This document shows, piece after piece, positions 16,474-24,935 of a stretch of 64,000 nt of DNA (its first letter is position 1; every line of letters begins with the position of its first letter). The notes under the pieces were generated by a model. That model saw only the letters and a list, made by a program, of their open reading frames with translations. It had not been told where the DNA came from and did no database searches. Source of the DNA: Phorcysia thermohydrogeniphila (GTDB lineage Bacteria > Aquificota > Aquificia > Desulfurobacteriales > Desulfurobacteriaceae); contig NZ_SMFV01000003.1 in the NCBI RefSeq assembly GCF_004339575.1, positions 124,001 through 188,000 of the forward strand. Direction: 5' to 3'. The position numbers and the translations under genes were made by a program.

Positions 16474-17185
16474 TTGCCGAAAAGGGAAAAGTATCAAGAA
16501 GCTTGAAAGCGAAGAGATAAAAGAGCTTTTAAAGTTCCTTGAAAAAGAACCTGCAATTTTTACGTTCATCCTTGACCTTATAAACAGCTTTAGGCCGACA
16601 GATTCAAAAGATATTAGAGCAGAAAGGGTCTTTTTGACGGTTAGAGAAATTCAGGAACTTGGCCTTTTGGACTTTTTACAGGCTGAAGAGCTCCTTAGGA
16701 TTCTTAAGAAATTCTTTGTGCAGAGCTCCGACGCTCAAAGGGGAAATTTCTTAGAGGTGCTCGTCTCCCGCCTTGGACCTTTTACATTTGAAGGAAGGGT
16801 GAAAAGGGTTAATCAGTGCAAGGTCTTTTTGAAAAGCAGGAAACTTTCCGAAAAAGAGATAGACGTTGCCTTCTCTGGAAATGGATACCTTGAAGTCCAC
16901 GAGTGCAAGTCAAACATGGCAAGGCAGTGGAGAGACCCCCTTTCAAAGAGAAGCCGCCGCGGAGCAAAGCTTTACTTTCTCAACAACCTTCCCGATGTAT
17001 GTAAAGGCGATAGGCAGGTAATTCCCTGCTGTAGCGGCCCTGACGGAGAGCTTACAACTAAGTACGTAAAGAAAGTTTTCAGGTTTTACGGCTTTAAGAG
17101 GATAAAAGTTTTTGGAAGGAAGGAACTAAAGGAAAAGTTTCTTAAAAAACTCCAGAAATCTAAAAGCCATCGCAATAAATGCTAA
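16463..17185 (+). CDS. Putative PD-(D/E)XK-fold nuclease, gene 3 of a three-gene cassette
   Basis: 240 residues. The N-terminus is Cys-rich (MSCSCRKGK), followed by helices. The region about 95-150 carries a possible restriction-nuclease core: a Glu in GNFLEVLVSRLG, then EIDVAF and LEVHECKS, giving the E...D...ExK arrangement. Further cysteines (CKGDRQVIPCC) could bind metal. The C-terminus is very basic (KKLQKSKSHRNKC). There is no match to a known restriction or Cas family by eye. The nuclease call is moderate; the target, if any, is unknown. Confidence 0.55.
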   Translation: MSCSCRKGKSIKKLESEEIKELLKFLEKEPAIFTFILDLINSFRPTDSKDIRAERVFLTVREIQELGLLDFLQAEELLRILKKFFVQSSDAQRGNFLEVLVSRLGPFTFEGRVKRVNQCKVFLKSRKLSEKEIDVAFSGNGYLEVHECKSNMARQWRDPLSKRSRRGAKLYFLNNLPDVCKGDRQVIPCCSGPDGELTTKYVKKVFRFYGFKRIKVFGRKELKEKFLKKLQKSKSHRNKC

Positions 17186-17191
17186 TGTATT

Positions 17192-17213
17192 CCCTCCCCG
17201 CAAAAGGGGAGGG
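17192..17213. terminator. Bidirectional hairpin between convergent genes
   Basis: CCCTCCCC and GGGGAGGG form a perfect 8-bp stem with a six-base GCAAAA loop, located between the stop of the nuclease-like gene (plus) and mtnP (minus). No T-run is adjacent, so it may act as a pause or RNA-end stabiliser. Confidence 0.55.
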
Positions 17214-17221
17214 GAAACGGT

Positions 17222-18076
17222 TTATATCCTGTCTTTTATTAGGAGCTCCAGCCTCTTCCTAACTTCCTCTGTAATGTACTCCGGCTTTGTCTGGATTGCT
17301 CCGACGAGGGCTGTCCTTGCAGGAGAGTTTTCAAGGTCCTCAGGCTTTATGTTCTTGATAACCCTCTTAAGCATTCTCTTGGCGTTCTCTATGTTCTTGG
17401 CCATCGTTTCTAAAACCTTCTCAACGTTGACTTCTTCACCCTCTTTCCAGACATCGTAGTCAGTTGCAAGAGCTACAGAGGAGTAGGGAATCTCTGCTTC
17501 CCTTGCAAGTTTAGCCTCAGGGATGTTTGTCATTCCTATAACGTCAACCCCCCAGCTCCTATAAATCTTAGACTCGGCCTTTGTTGAGAACTGAGGCCCC
17601 TCTATACAGATGTAAGTTCCCTCCTTGTGAACCGGAATTCCCTCCTCAACACATGCGTTGTAGATGATTTCGTTGAGGAGCGGACAGGTAGGAGTGTCAA
17701 AGGGAATGTGAGCAACGATTCCGTTTCCAAAGAATGTGGATGGTCTGTTTTTGGTTCTATCAAAGAACTGGGTAACGATAACAAAGTCTCCGGGCTTTAT
17801 CTCCTCCTTCATAGAGCCGACTGCACTTACAGAGATAATGCAGTCAACGCCGAGCATCTTAAAGCCGTAAATGTTTGCCCTGTAGGGAACTTCTGAAGGA
17901 AGGTAAACGTGTCCTCTGCCGTGTCTTGGAAGGAAGTAAACATCTTTTCCTTCAAGCTTTCCGTGGATGTAGGCGTCGGATGGCTTTCCAAAAGGCGTTT
18001 CAAGATAAATCTCCTCAACGTCAGTAAGGCCTTCTATGTTGTAAAGACCGCTTCCGCCGATAATTCCTATTTTCAT
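17222..18076 (-). CDS. mtnP: S-methyl-5'-thioadenosine phosphorylase
   Basis: Phosphorolyses MTA to adenine and methylthioribose-1-phosphate. The 284 residues include the phosphate loop GGSGLYN (7-13), PRHGRGH, SVSAVGSM, CIEGPQFST and the MTAP-diagnostic end MTNIPEAKLAREAEI...TDYD. The TDYD aspartates recognise the adenine, distinguishing MTAP from guanosine-type PNP. The next salvage enzyme, mtnA, lies at 58.9 kb; no other mtn gene is in the window. Confidence 0.93.
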   Translation of the reverse strand: MKIGIIGGSGLYNIEGLTDVEEIYLETPFGKPSDAYIHGKLEGKDVYFLPRHGRGHVYLPSEVPYRANIYGFKMLGVDCIISVSAVGSMKEEIKPGDFVIVTQFFDRTKNRPSTFFGNGIVAHIPFDTPTCPLLNEIIYNACVEEGIPVHKEGTYICIEGPQFSTKAESKIYRSWGVDVIGMTNIPEAKLAREAEIPYSSVALATDYDVWKEGEEVNVEKVLETMAKNIENAKRMLKRVIKNIKPEDLENSPARTALVGAIQTKPEYITEEVRKRLELLIKDRI

Positions 18077-18086
18077 CAGAACCTCC

Positions 18087-18356
18087 CTACTTGAGCTTTA
18101 TTATTGTTCCCATTCCCCAGACGTTGATAACCTTGTCTCCATCGTTATCTACACCTTCTAAGATTTGGATGCTAATGTTCTTCACGCCGTCAGCTTTCAG
18201 CTGGACAGCTTGCTGTTCAAGCATGCCAACAACTCTCATTACGGGATCAATTGGGAGCTCCCCGTTAAACCACTTGCTCTGCTTTTGCTGTGCAAATGCG
18301 TAGGCAATGTTTACAATTTCGTGCTCCTGAGGAATTTCACCGAAGGATAGAATCAT
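18087..18356 (-). CDS. Small YbjQ-like domain protein
   Basis: 89 residues. The start at 18356 follows AAGGAGGGAAGTT, giving MILSFGEIPQEHEIV. The C-terminal part has the pattern of the YbjQ/UPF0145 fold: a long helix (LEQQAVQLKADGVKNI) followed by strands ISIQILEG and INVWGMGTIIKL. YbjQ proteins form pentamers once annotated as heavy-metal-binding; the function is unknown. It lies 11 nt upstream of mtnP and is probably co-transcribed. Confidence 0.55.
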   Translation of the reverse strand: MILSFGEIPQEHEIVNIAYAFAQQKQSKWFNGELPIDPVMRVVGMLEQQAVQLKADGVKNISIQILEGVDNDGDKVINVWGMGTIIKLK

Positions 18357-18457
18357 AACTTCCCTCCTTGTATGAGATTTAACCAGTGGATATTGTACCA
18401 ACTAAGCTATAATTCTATCTCCAAAAGACTTTTTCTACCGTAAAAACGGAGTAAACA

Positions 18458-19099
18458 ATGATAGAAGTCAAAGTAGGAGATGTAACGAACCTATACTGCT
18501 TTTACGAAGAGCTCCTTGTGATGGGAAAAGGAGTCGTAATTGAAGTAGATGAGTCCAAAAATCTCATTGCTTGGGAGGTGGACGACGTAGTCTCTAAGGC
18601 CTCTTTCTTGGAAAAGAGGCTTTTCTTAAAAAACGGCGATAGGTGGATAGGAGCAGACATTGTCTTTAGGGACAGAAACTTCCTCAGCGCTAAGCTTCTC
18701 AGAACCATTTACGAACCTAGGCTTAGAAGAAGTTACCTTAGAGTAACCACTTCTTTGTCTTCTCCTGTAGAGGTTGAAGTTTCCAAGCTTTTCTCTCCTA
18801 AAGCCCAGTCCAAGAAATATCCCGTATTTGACATTTCAGAAGGCGGGATAGGCATACTCGTTGAAAAGAAAAACAGGTTCTTCAAAATGGATGAAGGATT
18901 GGCCCTGTCCCTACACTTAACTCTTGATAACAAGGTTCACTACATCCCGGCCAAGGCTAAGGTCGTCCACATAAGTGAGTTTGCCGGAAGAAAGAAGGTA
19001 GGACTCTTTTTTGTAGACATTTCTTCCGACGACAGGGACAGGATACTAAGGTACATAACAAAGAGACAGAGGGAAATAATCCGGGGACTCAAACTATAA
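18458..19099 (+). CDS. PilZ-domain cyclic-di-GMP effector
   Basis: 213 residues. An N-terminal YcgR-like beta domain (about 1-85) precedes a PilZ domain that starts with the RxxxR-type motif RLRRSYLRV (near 87-95) and has DISEGGIG (about 124-131), the two c-di-GMP contact motifs. It is therefore likely to bind the nucleotide and control motility, secretion or surface behaviour. It is a single gene with no recognisable output partner; a TATAAT lies at 18408-18413. Confidence 0.85.
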   Translation: MIEVKVGDVTNLYCFYEELLVMGKGVVIEVDESKNLIAWEVDDVVSKASFLEKRLFLKNGDRWIGADIVFRDRNFLSAKLLRTIYEPRLRRSYLRVTTSLSSPVEVEVSKLFSPKAQSKKYPVFDISEGGIGILVEKKNRFFKMDEGLALSLHLTLDNKVHYIPAKAKVVHISEFAGRKKVGLFFVDISSDDRDRILRYITKRQREIIRGLKL

Positions 19100-19111
19100 A
19101 CTGTCCATTAA

Positions 19112-19867
19112 TCACAACCTAACAGGAACTCCTTTTTCTTTAAGGAAGGCTTTGAGTTCAGGTATAGAAATTTCTCTAAAGTGAAACACAGAAGCTGCTA
19201 AAACAGCATCAGCTTTTCCTTCTACAAGTCCCTCATAGAAGTGTTCTTTCGTTCCCGCTCCTCCAGAGGCTATAACCGGAACGGAAACGGCCTCAGCTAT
19301 CGCCCTTGTCAGTTCTATATCGTAGCCCATCTTTGTCCCGTCCCTGTCCATTGAGGTAAGGAGTATCTCTCCTGCACCCCTGTCAACTGCCTCTTTTGCC
19401 CACTCTACAGCATCCTTTCCCGTAGGTGTTCTTCCCCCGTGAATGAAGACCTCCCACCTGTTCCCTACCCTCTTTGCGTCTATAGCAACGACTATGCACT
19501 GAGAGCCAAAGAGTTTTGCTCCAAGGGTTATAAGTTCGGGATTCTTAACGGCGGCGGTATTGATAGAGACCTTATCAGCTCCGGCGTTAAGGAGCTCCCT
19601 TATGTCCTCAACCGTTCTTATACCACCTCCTACCGTAAGAGGCATAAAAACCTGTTCCGCCGTTCTCCTTACAACGTCTATCATTATCTTCCTTTTTTCA
19701 TAACTGGCGGTAATATCAAGGAAGACAAGCTCGTCAGCCCCCTGTTCGTCGTAAACCTTAGCGTTTTCAACGGGGTCTCCGGCATCAACGAGGTTAACAA
19801 AGTTAACGCCTTTGACCACCCTACCTTCCTTAACGTCAAGGCAAGGGATGATTCTCTTTGCAAGCAT
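19112..19867 (-). CDS. hisF: Imidazole glycerol phosphate synthase cyclase subunit
   Basis: TIM-barrel subunit that uses ammonia from HisH to make IGP and AICAR in histidine synthesis. The 251 residues hold [12 protein letters not shown] with catalytic Asp11, [15 protein letters not shown] with catalytic Asp130, and SGGAG. The ATG at 19867 follows GGAGAGGTAGAAAG; an upstream start would add nine atypical residues. It stands alone without hisH or other his genes. Confidence 0.95.
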   Translation of the reverse strand: MLAKRIIPCLDVKEGRVVKGVNFVNLVDAGDPVENAKVYDEQGADELVFLDITASYEKRKIMIDVVRRTAEQVFMPLTVGGGIRTVEDIRELLNAGADKVSINTAAVKNPELITLGAKLFGSQCIVVAIDAKRVGNRWEVFIHGGRTPTGKDAVEWAKEAVDRGAGEILLTSMDRDGTKMGYDIELTRAIAEAVSVPVIASGGAGTKEHFYEGLVEGKADAVLAASVFHFREISIPELKAFLKEKGVPVRL

Positions 19868-19965
19868 CTTTCTACCTCTCCTTAAAGTCGGCAAGATTTT
19901 AACAAACTTGTAAATCTTTAATCTTTGCTTTAAATTTGGGAGAAACAGTAAGCTATGGAGGTAAC

Positions 19966-20325
19966 ATGTCAGCAGAAGTAATTAAGAAGGCCTCTGAACT
20001 CGCTCAGGCAATTGCAGAATCTGAGGAGCTTAAGAACTTAAGGGAAGCTGAGGCGAAACTCCAGAACGACCCAGAGGCTATGGAGCTCCTTCAGGAAGTT
20101 CAGAGACTCCAGCAGATGGCACAGATGTCCGGAACTCCTGAGGCAATGCAGCAGCTTGAAGAAGCCTTCAACAAGTTTGCCGAAAACCCAGTTGCAAAGG
20201 AGTACTTAGAGGCAAACCAAAAGTTCAGCCAGATGATTGAAACAGTAAACGCCCTCCTTCAGGAGGCCATAGAAGGTCCTAAGCACGGACACGGTTGCGC
20301 TGGCTGCTCCGGTTGCGGAATGTAA
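19966..20325 (+). CDS. YlbF/YmcA-family helical protein with C-terminal Cys motifs
   Basis: 119 residues, all helical, with the YlbF/YmcA pattern ([19 protein letters not shown], then [15 protein letters not shown] and [11 protein letters not shown]). In Bacillus such proteins form the Y-complex that controls RNase Y; that link is family knowledge and not shown here. The C-terminus adds His-Gly-His and CAGCSGCGM, possible metal or Fe-S ligands absent from classical members. ATG 19966 follows TATGGAGGTAAC. An intrinsic terminator follows. Confidence 0.75.
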   Translation: MSAEVIKKASELAQAIAESEELKNLREAEAKLQNDPEAMELLQEVQRLQQMAQMSGTPEAMQQLEEAFNKFAENPVAKEYLEANQKFSQMIETVNALLQEAIEGPKHGHGCAGCSGCGM

Positions 20326-20328
20326 ACC

Positions 20329-20351
20329 AAACCCCGCTCTCCGCGGGGTTT
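20329..20351 (+). terminator. Intrinsic terminator after the YlbF-like gene
   Basis: AAACCCCGC and GCGGGGTTT form a perfect 9-bp stem with a TCTCC loop, followed by T-rich sequence. It overlaps the last base of the convergent zinc-ribbon gene and could serve both directions. Confidence 0.75.
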
Positions 20352-21061
20352 TACTTCTTGTATATAAACCTTCCGCAGTAGGGGCACTTGGTCTTCCCCG
20401 GCTGTAATCGGTGTAAGAGCTCCCTAAACTCAGCACTTGAGTAGGTCATACCACAACCTTCGCAAGAGCCTGTTGAGATATCGGCAAAAACTAAGCCGTT
20501 GAACTTTTCTTTCATCTTTTCAAACTCTTCAAGCTCTCCATTGGGAATGGAGGACTTAATCTGCTCAATTTCTGAAATAACCTTCTCTATTTTCTTATCA
20601 ACAGCTGCCTTTTCTTCGTTTAAGTCGGAAATATTTTCCTGAAGCTCCTTTATCTTTGGCTGGAACTGCTCCTTCACCTTAACGTAAGCATCCTTCAAGG
20701 CTTCTATTTCTGTCTCAACTCCCGTTATCTGCTGGCTGGCTTTTATGATTTCATCCTCGCTCTTTGCTATCAGTCTAAGTATCCTCTTAAACTCCTCCCT
20801 ATCCTTTGCACTTTCTTTCTGTCTTTTAAGCTCTTCTATTCTTTCCTTTTTATAGGAGATAAAGTTTTTAAGCTCCCTAAGTTGCTTCCTTTTTTCTTCC
20901 AACTTAAGCTTGGCACTCTCTATCTTCTTCTCAAGGTCTTCCACTTTTGAAAGGAGCTCCTCTTTTTCCTCTTCAAGCTCCCTCTTTTTTGTCTTTAGCC
21001 TGATTAACTCTATCTCCTTCTGTTGGAGTTTGAGTAGCTCCTCTCTCAACACCATGGTCAT
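20351..21061 (-). CDS. Coiled-coil protein with C4 zinc ribbon
   Basis: 236 residues. About 170 residues of charged coiled coil (Lys/Glu/Leu heptads) lead to a C-terminal zinc ribbon with CEGCG and CPYCG. This is the CdsZ/DUF164 family architecture, linked to gene regulation or nucleic-acid contact in other bacteria. It overlaps the Nif3-like gene by 4 nt, a frequent pairing. Confidence 0.85.
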   Translation of the reverse strand: MTMVLREELLKLQQKEIELIRLKTKKRELEEEKEELLSKVEDLEKKIESAKLKLEEKRKQLRELKNFISYKKERIEELKRQKESAKDREEFKRILRLIAKSEDEIIKASQQITGVETEIEALKDAYVKVKEQFQPKIKELQENISDLNEEKAAVDKKIEKVISEIEQIKSSIPNGELEEFEKMKEKFNGLVFADISTGSCEGCGMTYSSAEFRELLHRLQPGKTKCPYCGRFIYKK

Positions 21062-21828
21062 ACCACCTCAAAGGGAGATTTTTCGCACAGGAGTTTAAAT
21101 TTCAGCGAAGGAAAAGCCTTGGCAAGTAGTTCCTTTAGTTTCCTGTAAAAGAGCCTCTCCGTCCCAAAGTGTCCCATGTCAAAAAGGGTAAGTCCTAAGT
21201 CTATACTCTTTAAAGCGTCGTGATACTTAACGTCCCCCGTAACGTAGACATCGGCTTTACCGGCAACAAGGTCTATAAAAGAAGCCCCACTTCCAGAGCA
21301 GATGGCCACTTTCTTGACAACATTTTCAGGTTTGAACCCAACTACCCTATAAACGTCCTTCTCCAGAATTTCAGAGAGTTTAAAGAAGAGCTCCCTCTGG
21401 GATAGTGGAGTGGGGAGAGTTCCTAAACTTCCGTAGGGAGGAGAAGTAACTATTGGAACTCTATCTAAAAGTCCAAGCTCATCGGCTATTATCGCCGTTG
21501 GACCTAAGGGGGAAACGTCAAGGTTGGTGTGGAGGGAATAAACGGCCACCCCTTTCTTAGCAAGTTCAAGGAACAGGTTGTTCGGATACTTAAATGGAAC
21601 GAGGGACTTAACGCCAGAAATGGTTACAGGATGGTGGGTTATTAAAAGGTCAACTTTTTCCCTTAAAGCCTCACTGAGAACGGTTCTTGACACAGAGAGG
21701 GCAAAGCCTACTACCTCAACCTCCTGCTCTTCCCAGCCAACCTGTAAACCGGAATTGTCCCAAGAGTCCTGCAGGTCAAGGGGAACTGCCGATTCAAGGA
21801 AAGCCGTTATTTCCTTTAGCTTAACCAT
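21058..21828 (-). CDS. Nif3-like dinuclear metal centre protein
   Basis: Member of the Nif3/YqfO-like family (NIF3, GTP cyclohydrolase I type 2-like), 256 residues, with DSWDNSGLQVG near residue 20, LLITHHPV with the metal-binding His pair, YSLHTNLD, and a C-terminal GDVKYHDA and DMGHFGTE set. The family forms hexamers with two-metal sites; the activity is unsettled. The start at 21828 follows GGGAGGAAGG. It is divergent from ubiD by 51 nt. Confidence 0.88.
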   Translation of the reverse strand: MVKLKEITAFLESAVPLDLQDSWDNSGLQVGWEEQEVEVVGFALSVSRTVLSEALREKVDLLITHHPVTISGVKSLVPFKYPNNLFLELAKKGVAVYSLHTNLDVSPLGPTAIIADELGLLDRVPIVTSPPYGSLGTLPTPLSQRELFFKLSEILEKDVYRVVGFKPENVVKKVAICSGSGASFIDLVAGKADVYVTGDVKYHDALKSIDLGLTLFDMGHFGTERLFYRKLKELLAKAFPSLKFKLLCEKSPFEVV

Positions 21829-21879
21829 CCTTCCTCCCGTGAAGTGGTAGAATTCTACAAAATCTCTCAAGGAGAAACC

Positions 21880-23367
21880 ATGGCCTATAAGGATTTAAGG
21901 GACTTCATAGAAAGACTAAAGCGTGAGGGAGAGTTAAAGGAGATTGATTACCCCGTAAGCTCCTACCTTGAGATAACAGAAATTGCCGACAGAGTCGTCA
22001 AAGCTGGTGGTCCTGCCCTTCTCTTTAAAAACGTTGACGGCGGAAACATCCCCGTTGCGATAAACCTCTTTGCAAGCTACAAAAGGATGACCCTTGCCCT
22101 TGAGGATGACCCGGACAGAATCGGAGAAAGAGCAGCCAAACTCCTAAAGCCGGAAAAGCCTTCTGGTTTCGTTGAAAAGTTAAAAAAGCTCATAGAGCTT
22201 AAAAAAATTGCAGACATTTTCCCAAAGCTCGTGGATAAAAGAAAAGCTCCCTGTAAAGAAGTAATAATGAAAGAGCCTGACCTTTCTAAGTTCCCAATAC
22301 TCTTCTGCTGGCCAAGGGACGGAGGTCGTTTTATCACACTGCCTTTAGTCTTCACGAAAGACCCGGAGACCGGAGAGAGAAACTGCGGAATGTACCGCCT
22401 CCACGTTTACGACAGGAAAACTACCGGGATGCACTGGCACTGGCACAAAGTTGGAGCTAAGCACTTTTTAAAGGCAAAAAGGATGGGAATAAAAAAGTTC
22501 CCTGTAGCCGTCGCAATTGGCTCTGACCCTGCCGTTATCTACTCGGCAACAGCCCCCCTGCCTGAGGACGTTGATGAAATGGTCTTTGCAGGCTTTATAA
22601 GGGGAAAAGCCGTTGAAATGGTAAAGTGTGAGACTGTTGACTTGGAAGTCCCAGCAAACGCTGAAATTGTCCTTGAAGGGTACGTTGACACGGATGAGCT
22701 CCGCTTTGAAGGGCCTTTTGGAGACCACACTGGCTACTACTCACTTCCGGACTTTTACCCCGTCTTCCACATAACCTGTATTACCCACAGGAGAAACCCC
22801 ATATACCCGGCAACCATTGTCGGTAAACCTCCGATGGAAGACTGCTACATAGGGAAAGCTACGGAAAGGATATTCTTACCCTTACTCAAAACGCAGCTTC
22901 CCGAAATCGTTGACATGTGCCTTCCAATAGAAGGTGTCTTTCACAACTTTGCCTTCATCTCCATAGACAAGCGCTACCCCGGACACGCCAAGAAGGTTAT
23001 CTCTGCCCTCTGGGGAATGGGACAGATGAGCTTTACAAAGAACATCGTGATTTTTGACAAAGACACCAACGTCCATGACATCGGAGAAGTGATATGGCGG
23101 TGGGGCAATAACGTTGACCCGAAAAGGGACATTATGTTCACGGAAGGTCCTGTTGACGCCCTTGACCACACCTCTCCCCTTCCCTTCTACGGGAGCAAAA
23201 TGGGCGTTGACGCAACAAGGAAGTGGAAGAGTGAAGGATTTGAAAGGGACTGGCCTCCAGATATAGAGATGGACGAGGAAGTAAAAAGAAAAATTGACAG
23301 TATATGGGATAAGCTCGGCCTTCCAAGTCCAAAAGAGAAGAAAAACCCTTGGAGCTGGGGAAAGTAA
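21880..23367 (+). CDS. UbiD-family prenylated-FMN decarboxylase
   Basis: 495 residues. Features are MAYKDLRDFIERL start, the DGGRFITLPLVFTKDPETG segment, TGMHWHWHKVG with prFMN/Mn-contacting residues, and EGPFGDHTGYY with the catalytic acids. It probably decarboxylates an aromatic precursor of a quinone (menaquinone), consistent with a ubiE homologue at 36 kb, but UbiD enzymes also act on other aromatic acids. No UbiX partner is in the window. ATG follows CAAGGAGAAACC. Confidence 0.88.
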   Translation: MAYKDLRDFIERLKREGELKEIDYPVSSYLEITEIADRVVKAGGPALLFKNVDGGNIPVAINLFASYKRMTLALEDDPDRIGERAAKLLKPEKPSGFVEKLKKLIELKKIADIFPKLVDKRKAPCKEVIMKEPDLSKFPILFCWPRDGGRFITLPLVFTKDPETGERNCGMYRLHVYDRKTTGMHWHWHKVGAKHFLKAKRMGIKKFPVAVAIGSDPAVIYSATAPLPEDVDEMVFAGFIRGKAVEMVKCETVDLEVPANAEIVLEGYVDTDELRFEGPFGDHTGYYSLPDFYPVFHITCITHRRNPIYPATIVGKPPMEDCYIGKATERIFLPLLKTQLPEIVDMCLPIEGVFHNFAFISIDKRYPGHAKKVISALWGMGQMSFTKNIVIFDKDTNVHDIGEVIWRWGNNVDPKRDIMFTEGPVDALDHTSPLPFYGSKMGVDATRKWKSEGFERDWPPDIEMDEEVKRKIDSIWDKLGLPSPKEKKNPWSWGK

Positions 23368-23369
23368 GG

Positions 23370-23606
23370 TTGGACATAGAATTTGAGTGGGACTCAAAAA
23401 AGGACGAGTTTCTCAGAAAGGAACGTGGTATATCCTTTGAAGAAATTATAGAGCTAATAACCCCTGAAAACCTTTTAGCCGTGAGAGAGCATCCCAACCC
23501 TCTAAAGTATCCCAACCAGAAAATTTTCATAATCAACATTAACGGATATGCATGGGTAGCTACTTACCCCAGTCGGAAATGGACTAAAGTTTATCTGCGG
23601 AGGTAG
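23370..23606 (+). CDS. BrnT-like (DUF497) type II toxin
   Basis: 78 residues from a TTG start preceded by GGGGAAAGTAAGG, three bases after ubiD. It has the BrnT/DUF497 pattern: FEWDSKKDEFLRKERGISFEEI, a central HPN segment, FIININGYAWVATY and the basic end SRKWTKVYLRR. BrnT toxins are RelE-fold ribonucleases. The partner gene follows 1 nt later. The variant with PNQKIF is the DUF497 side branch and not classical BrnT; toxin activity is inferred. Confidence 0.75.
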   Translation: MDIEFEWDSKKDEFLRKERGISFEEIIELITPENLLAVREHPNPLKYPNQKIFIININGYAWVATYPSRKWTKVYLRR

Positions 23607-23607
23607 A

Positions 23608-23862
23608 ATGACTCCCAAGAAGATTAAGTGGAAAGATATTAAATTGGACTCCTACGAACAGGAAATAGAGGACAACATTGAAAACGCTAAGCCTGTGAAA
23701 AATGAAGAATACTGGAAGGAAATAATTATCCAAGCCGCTAAGAATACTACAATAAAAAATGAAAGAAGGCTTATCTTAGAGTTCCGTAGCAAAGAGACAA
23801 AGAAAAAGGCTATTCAACTCCTAAAAGAAATGCTGGGGGAAGAGTTCCACGTAATCGGTTAA
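23608..23862 (+). CDS. Probable cognate antitoxin of the BrnT-like toxin
   Basis: 84 residues starting one base after the toxin stop, with GGAGGTAGA upstream. The N-terminus is acidic (DSYEQEIEDNIENAKPV), the part that normally wraps the toxin, and the C-terminus (ERRLILEFRSKETKKKAIQLLKEM) resembles a ribbon-helix-helix-like or helical DNA-binding end. Position and size fit an antitoxin better than any other role; there is no direct family match by eye. Confidence 0.65.
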   Translation: MTPKKIKWKDIKLDSYEQEIEDNIENAKPVKNEEYWKEIIIQAAKNTTIKNERRLILEFRSKETKKKAIQLLKEMLGEEFHVIG

Positions 23863-23936
23863 CCCTTTGCCAAATTTTATAACGTCAGCTATGTTTACAC
23901 CTGCAAGTTTTCCTACCTAAAAAAGGAGATGAAAGT

Positions 23937-24185
23937 TTGGAAAGGACGAGGTTTCAGAAAATCCTTGAAATAGTTGCTTCTATTACCGGGGTAGTAGCTC
24001 TATTCATAACGGCCATCGGCTACCCTCAGATAGGCTTTGTCGTTGCCCTCTTTGCATCCATCCTATACGCCACCTACGGTTACTTAACAAAGCAGTACGG
24101 AATAATGGTGAGCTCTCTCATCTACGGCGTAGTAGAGGTTGTAGGTATAATCAGATGGGTATTCTTAGGAGATAACCATGGATAA
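23937..24185 (+). CDS. Small membrane protein, possibly PnuC/SemiSWEET-like
   Basis: 82 residues with three predicted membrane segments (about 9-27, 31-48, 54-73). The segment YGYLTKQYG, then SLIYGVVEVVGIIRW, recalls the repeat of PnuC-type or SemiSWEET transporters, but it would be half-sized. The start is TTG at 23937 after AAAAAAGGAGATGAAAG. It overlaps surE by 8 nt. Function is not established. Confidence 0.6.
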   Translation: MERTRFQKILEIVASITGVVALFITAIGYPQIGFVVALFASILYATYGYLTKQYGIMVSSLIYGVVEVVGIIRWVFLGDNHG

Positions 24186-24933
24186 AAGATTAAGGATTCT
24201 CCTCTCCAATGACGACGGAATAAGGTCTGAAGGTCTTAAGGCCCTGTACGAGAAACTATCGGAGTTTGCTGACGTTATAGTAGTTGCTCCTGACAGGGAA
24301 AGAAGCGCCGTTGGGAGAGCTCTCACTCTCCACAGACCTCTAAGGTGCGAGCGCATTAGTGAAAACTGGTACGCCGTTGATGGAACTCCTACAAGCTGCG
24401 TTTATATCGGAGTTCACGCAATAATGAACGGCGAAAAGCCGGACATGATAGTTGGTGGAATAAACAGGGGACCTAACCTTGGAGAGGACATTACCTACTC
24501 CGGCACAGTCTCTGTAGCTATGGAAGGAGCTCTCCTCGGCATTCCCTCGGTGGCCTTCTCCCTCGTTACCTTTAAGGACTTTCAGTGGGAATCTGCTGCC
24601 GAGTGGGCAAAGAGAATAGTTCTTAAAACTTACCAGCAGGGTATCCCAAAAGGGTGCTGTCTAAACGTTAACATTCCTAACTTGCCTTTTGACGAGATAA
24701 AAGGCGTTATGGTTACCCGTCAGGGAAAGAAGGCCTACTCTGAGAAAGTAGAAGCGAGGAAAGACCCTTGGGGAAGGGTTTACTACTGGATTGGCGGAGA
24801 AGAACCCAACTGGAAAGCAGAGCCCGGAACCGACTACTGGGCCGTAAAAAACGGCTACATCTCCGTAACGCCAATTCACCTTGATTTGACAGACTACAGA
24901 GCTCTTGAAATACTCAAAAAGTACAAGTGGTAG
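24178..24933 (+). CDS. surE: 5'/3'-nucleotidase SurE
   Basis: Metal-dependent survival nucleotidase, 251 residues. NDDGIRSEGL (11-20) supplies the paired aspartates, then APDRERSAVG, the Asn-containing VGGINRGPN and YSGTVSVAMEG complete the site. Dephosphorylates nucleoside monophosphates and polyphosphate in characterised homologues. It overlaps the small membrane gene upstream and is followed at once by a VTT protein. Confidence 0.95.
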   Translation: MDKRLRILLSNDDGIRSEGLKALYEKLSEFADVIVVAPDRERSAVGRALTLHRPLRCERISENWYAVDGTPTSCVYIGVHAIMNGEKPDMIVGGINRGPNLGEDITYSGTVSVAMEGALLGIPSVAFSLVTFKDFQWESAAEWAKRIVLKTYQQGIPKGCCLNVNIPNLPFDEIKGVMVTRQGKKAYSEKVEARKDPWGRVYYWIGGEEPNWKAEPGTDYWAVKNGYISVTPIHLDLTDYRALEILKKYKW

Positions 24934-24935
24934 TT

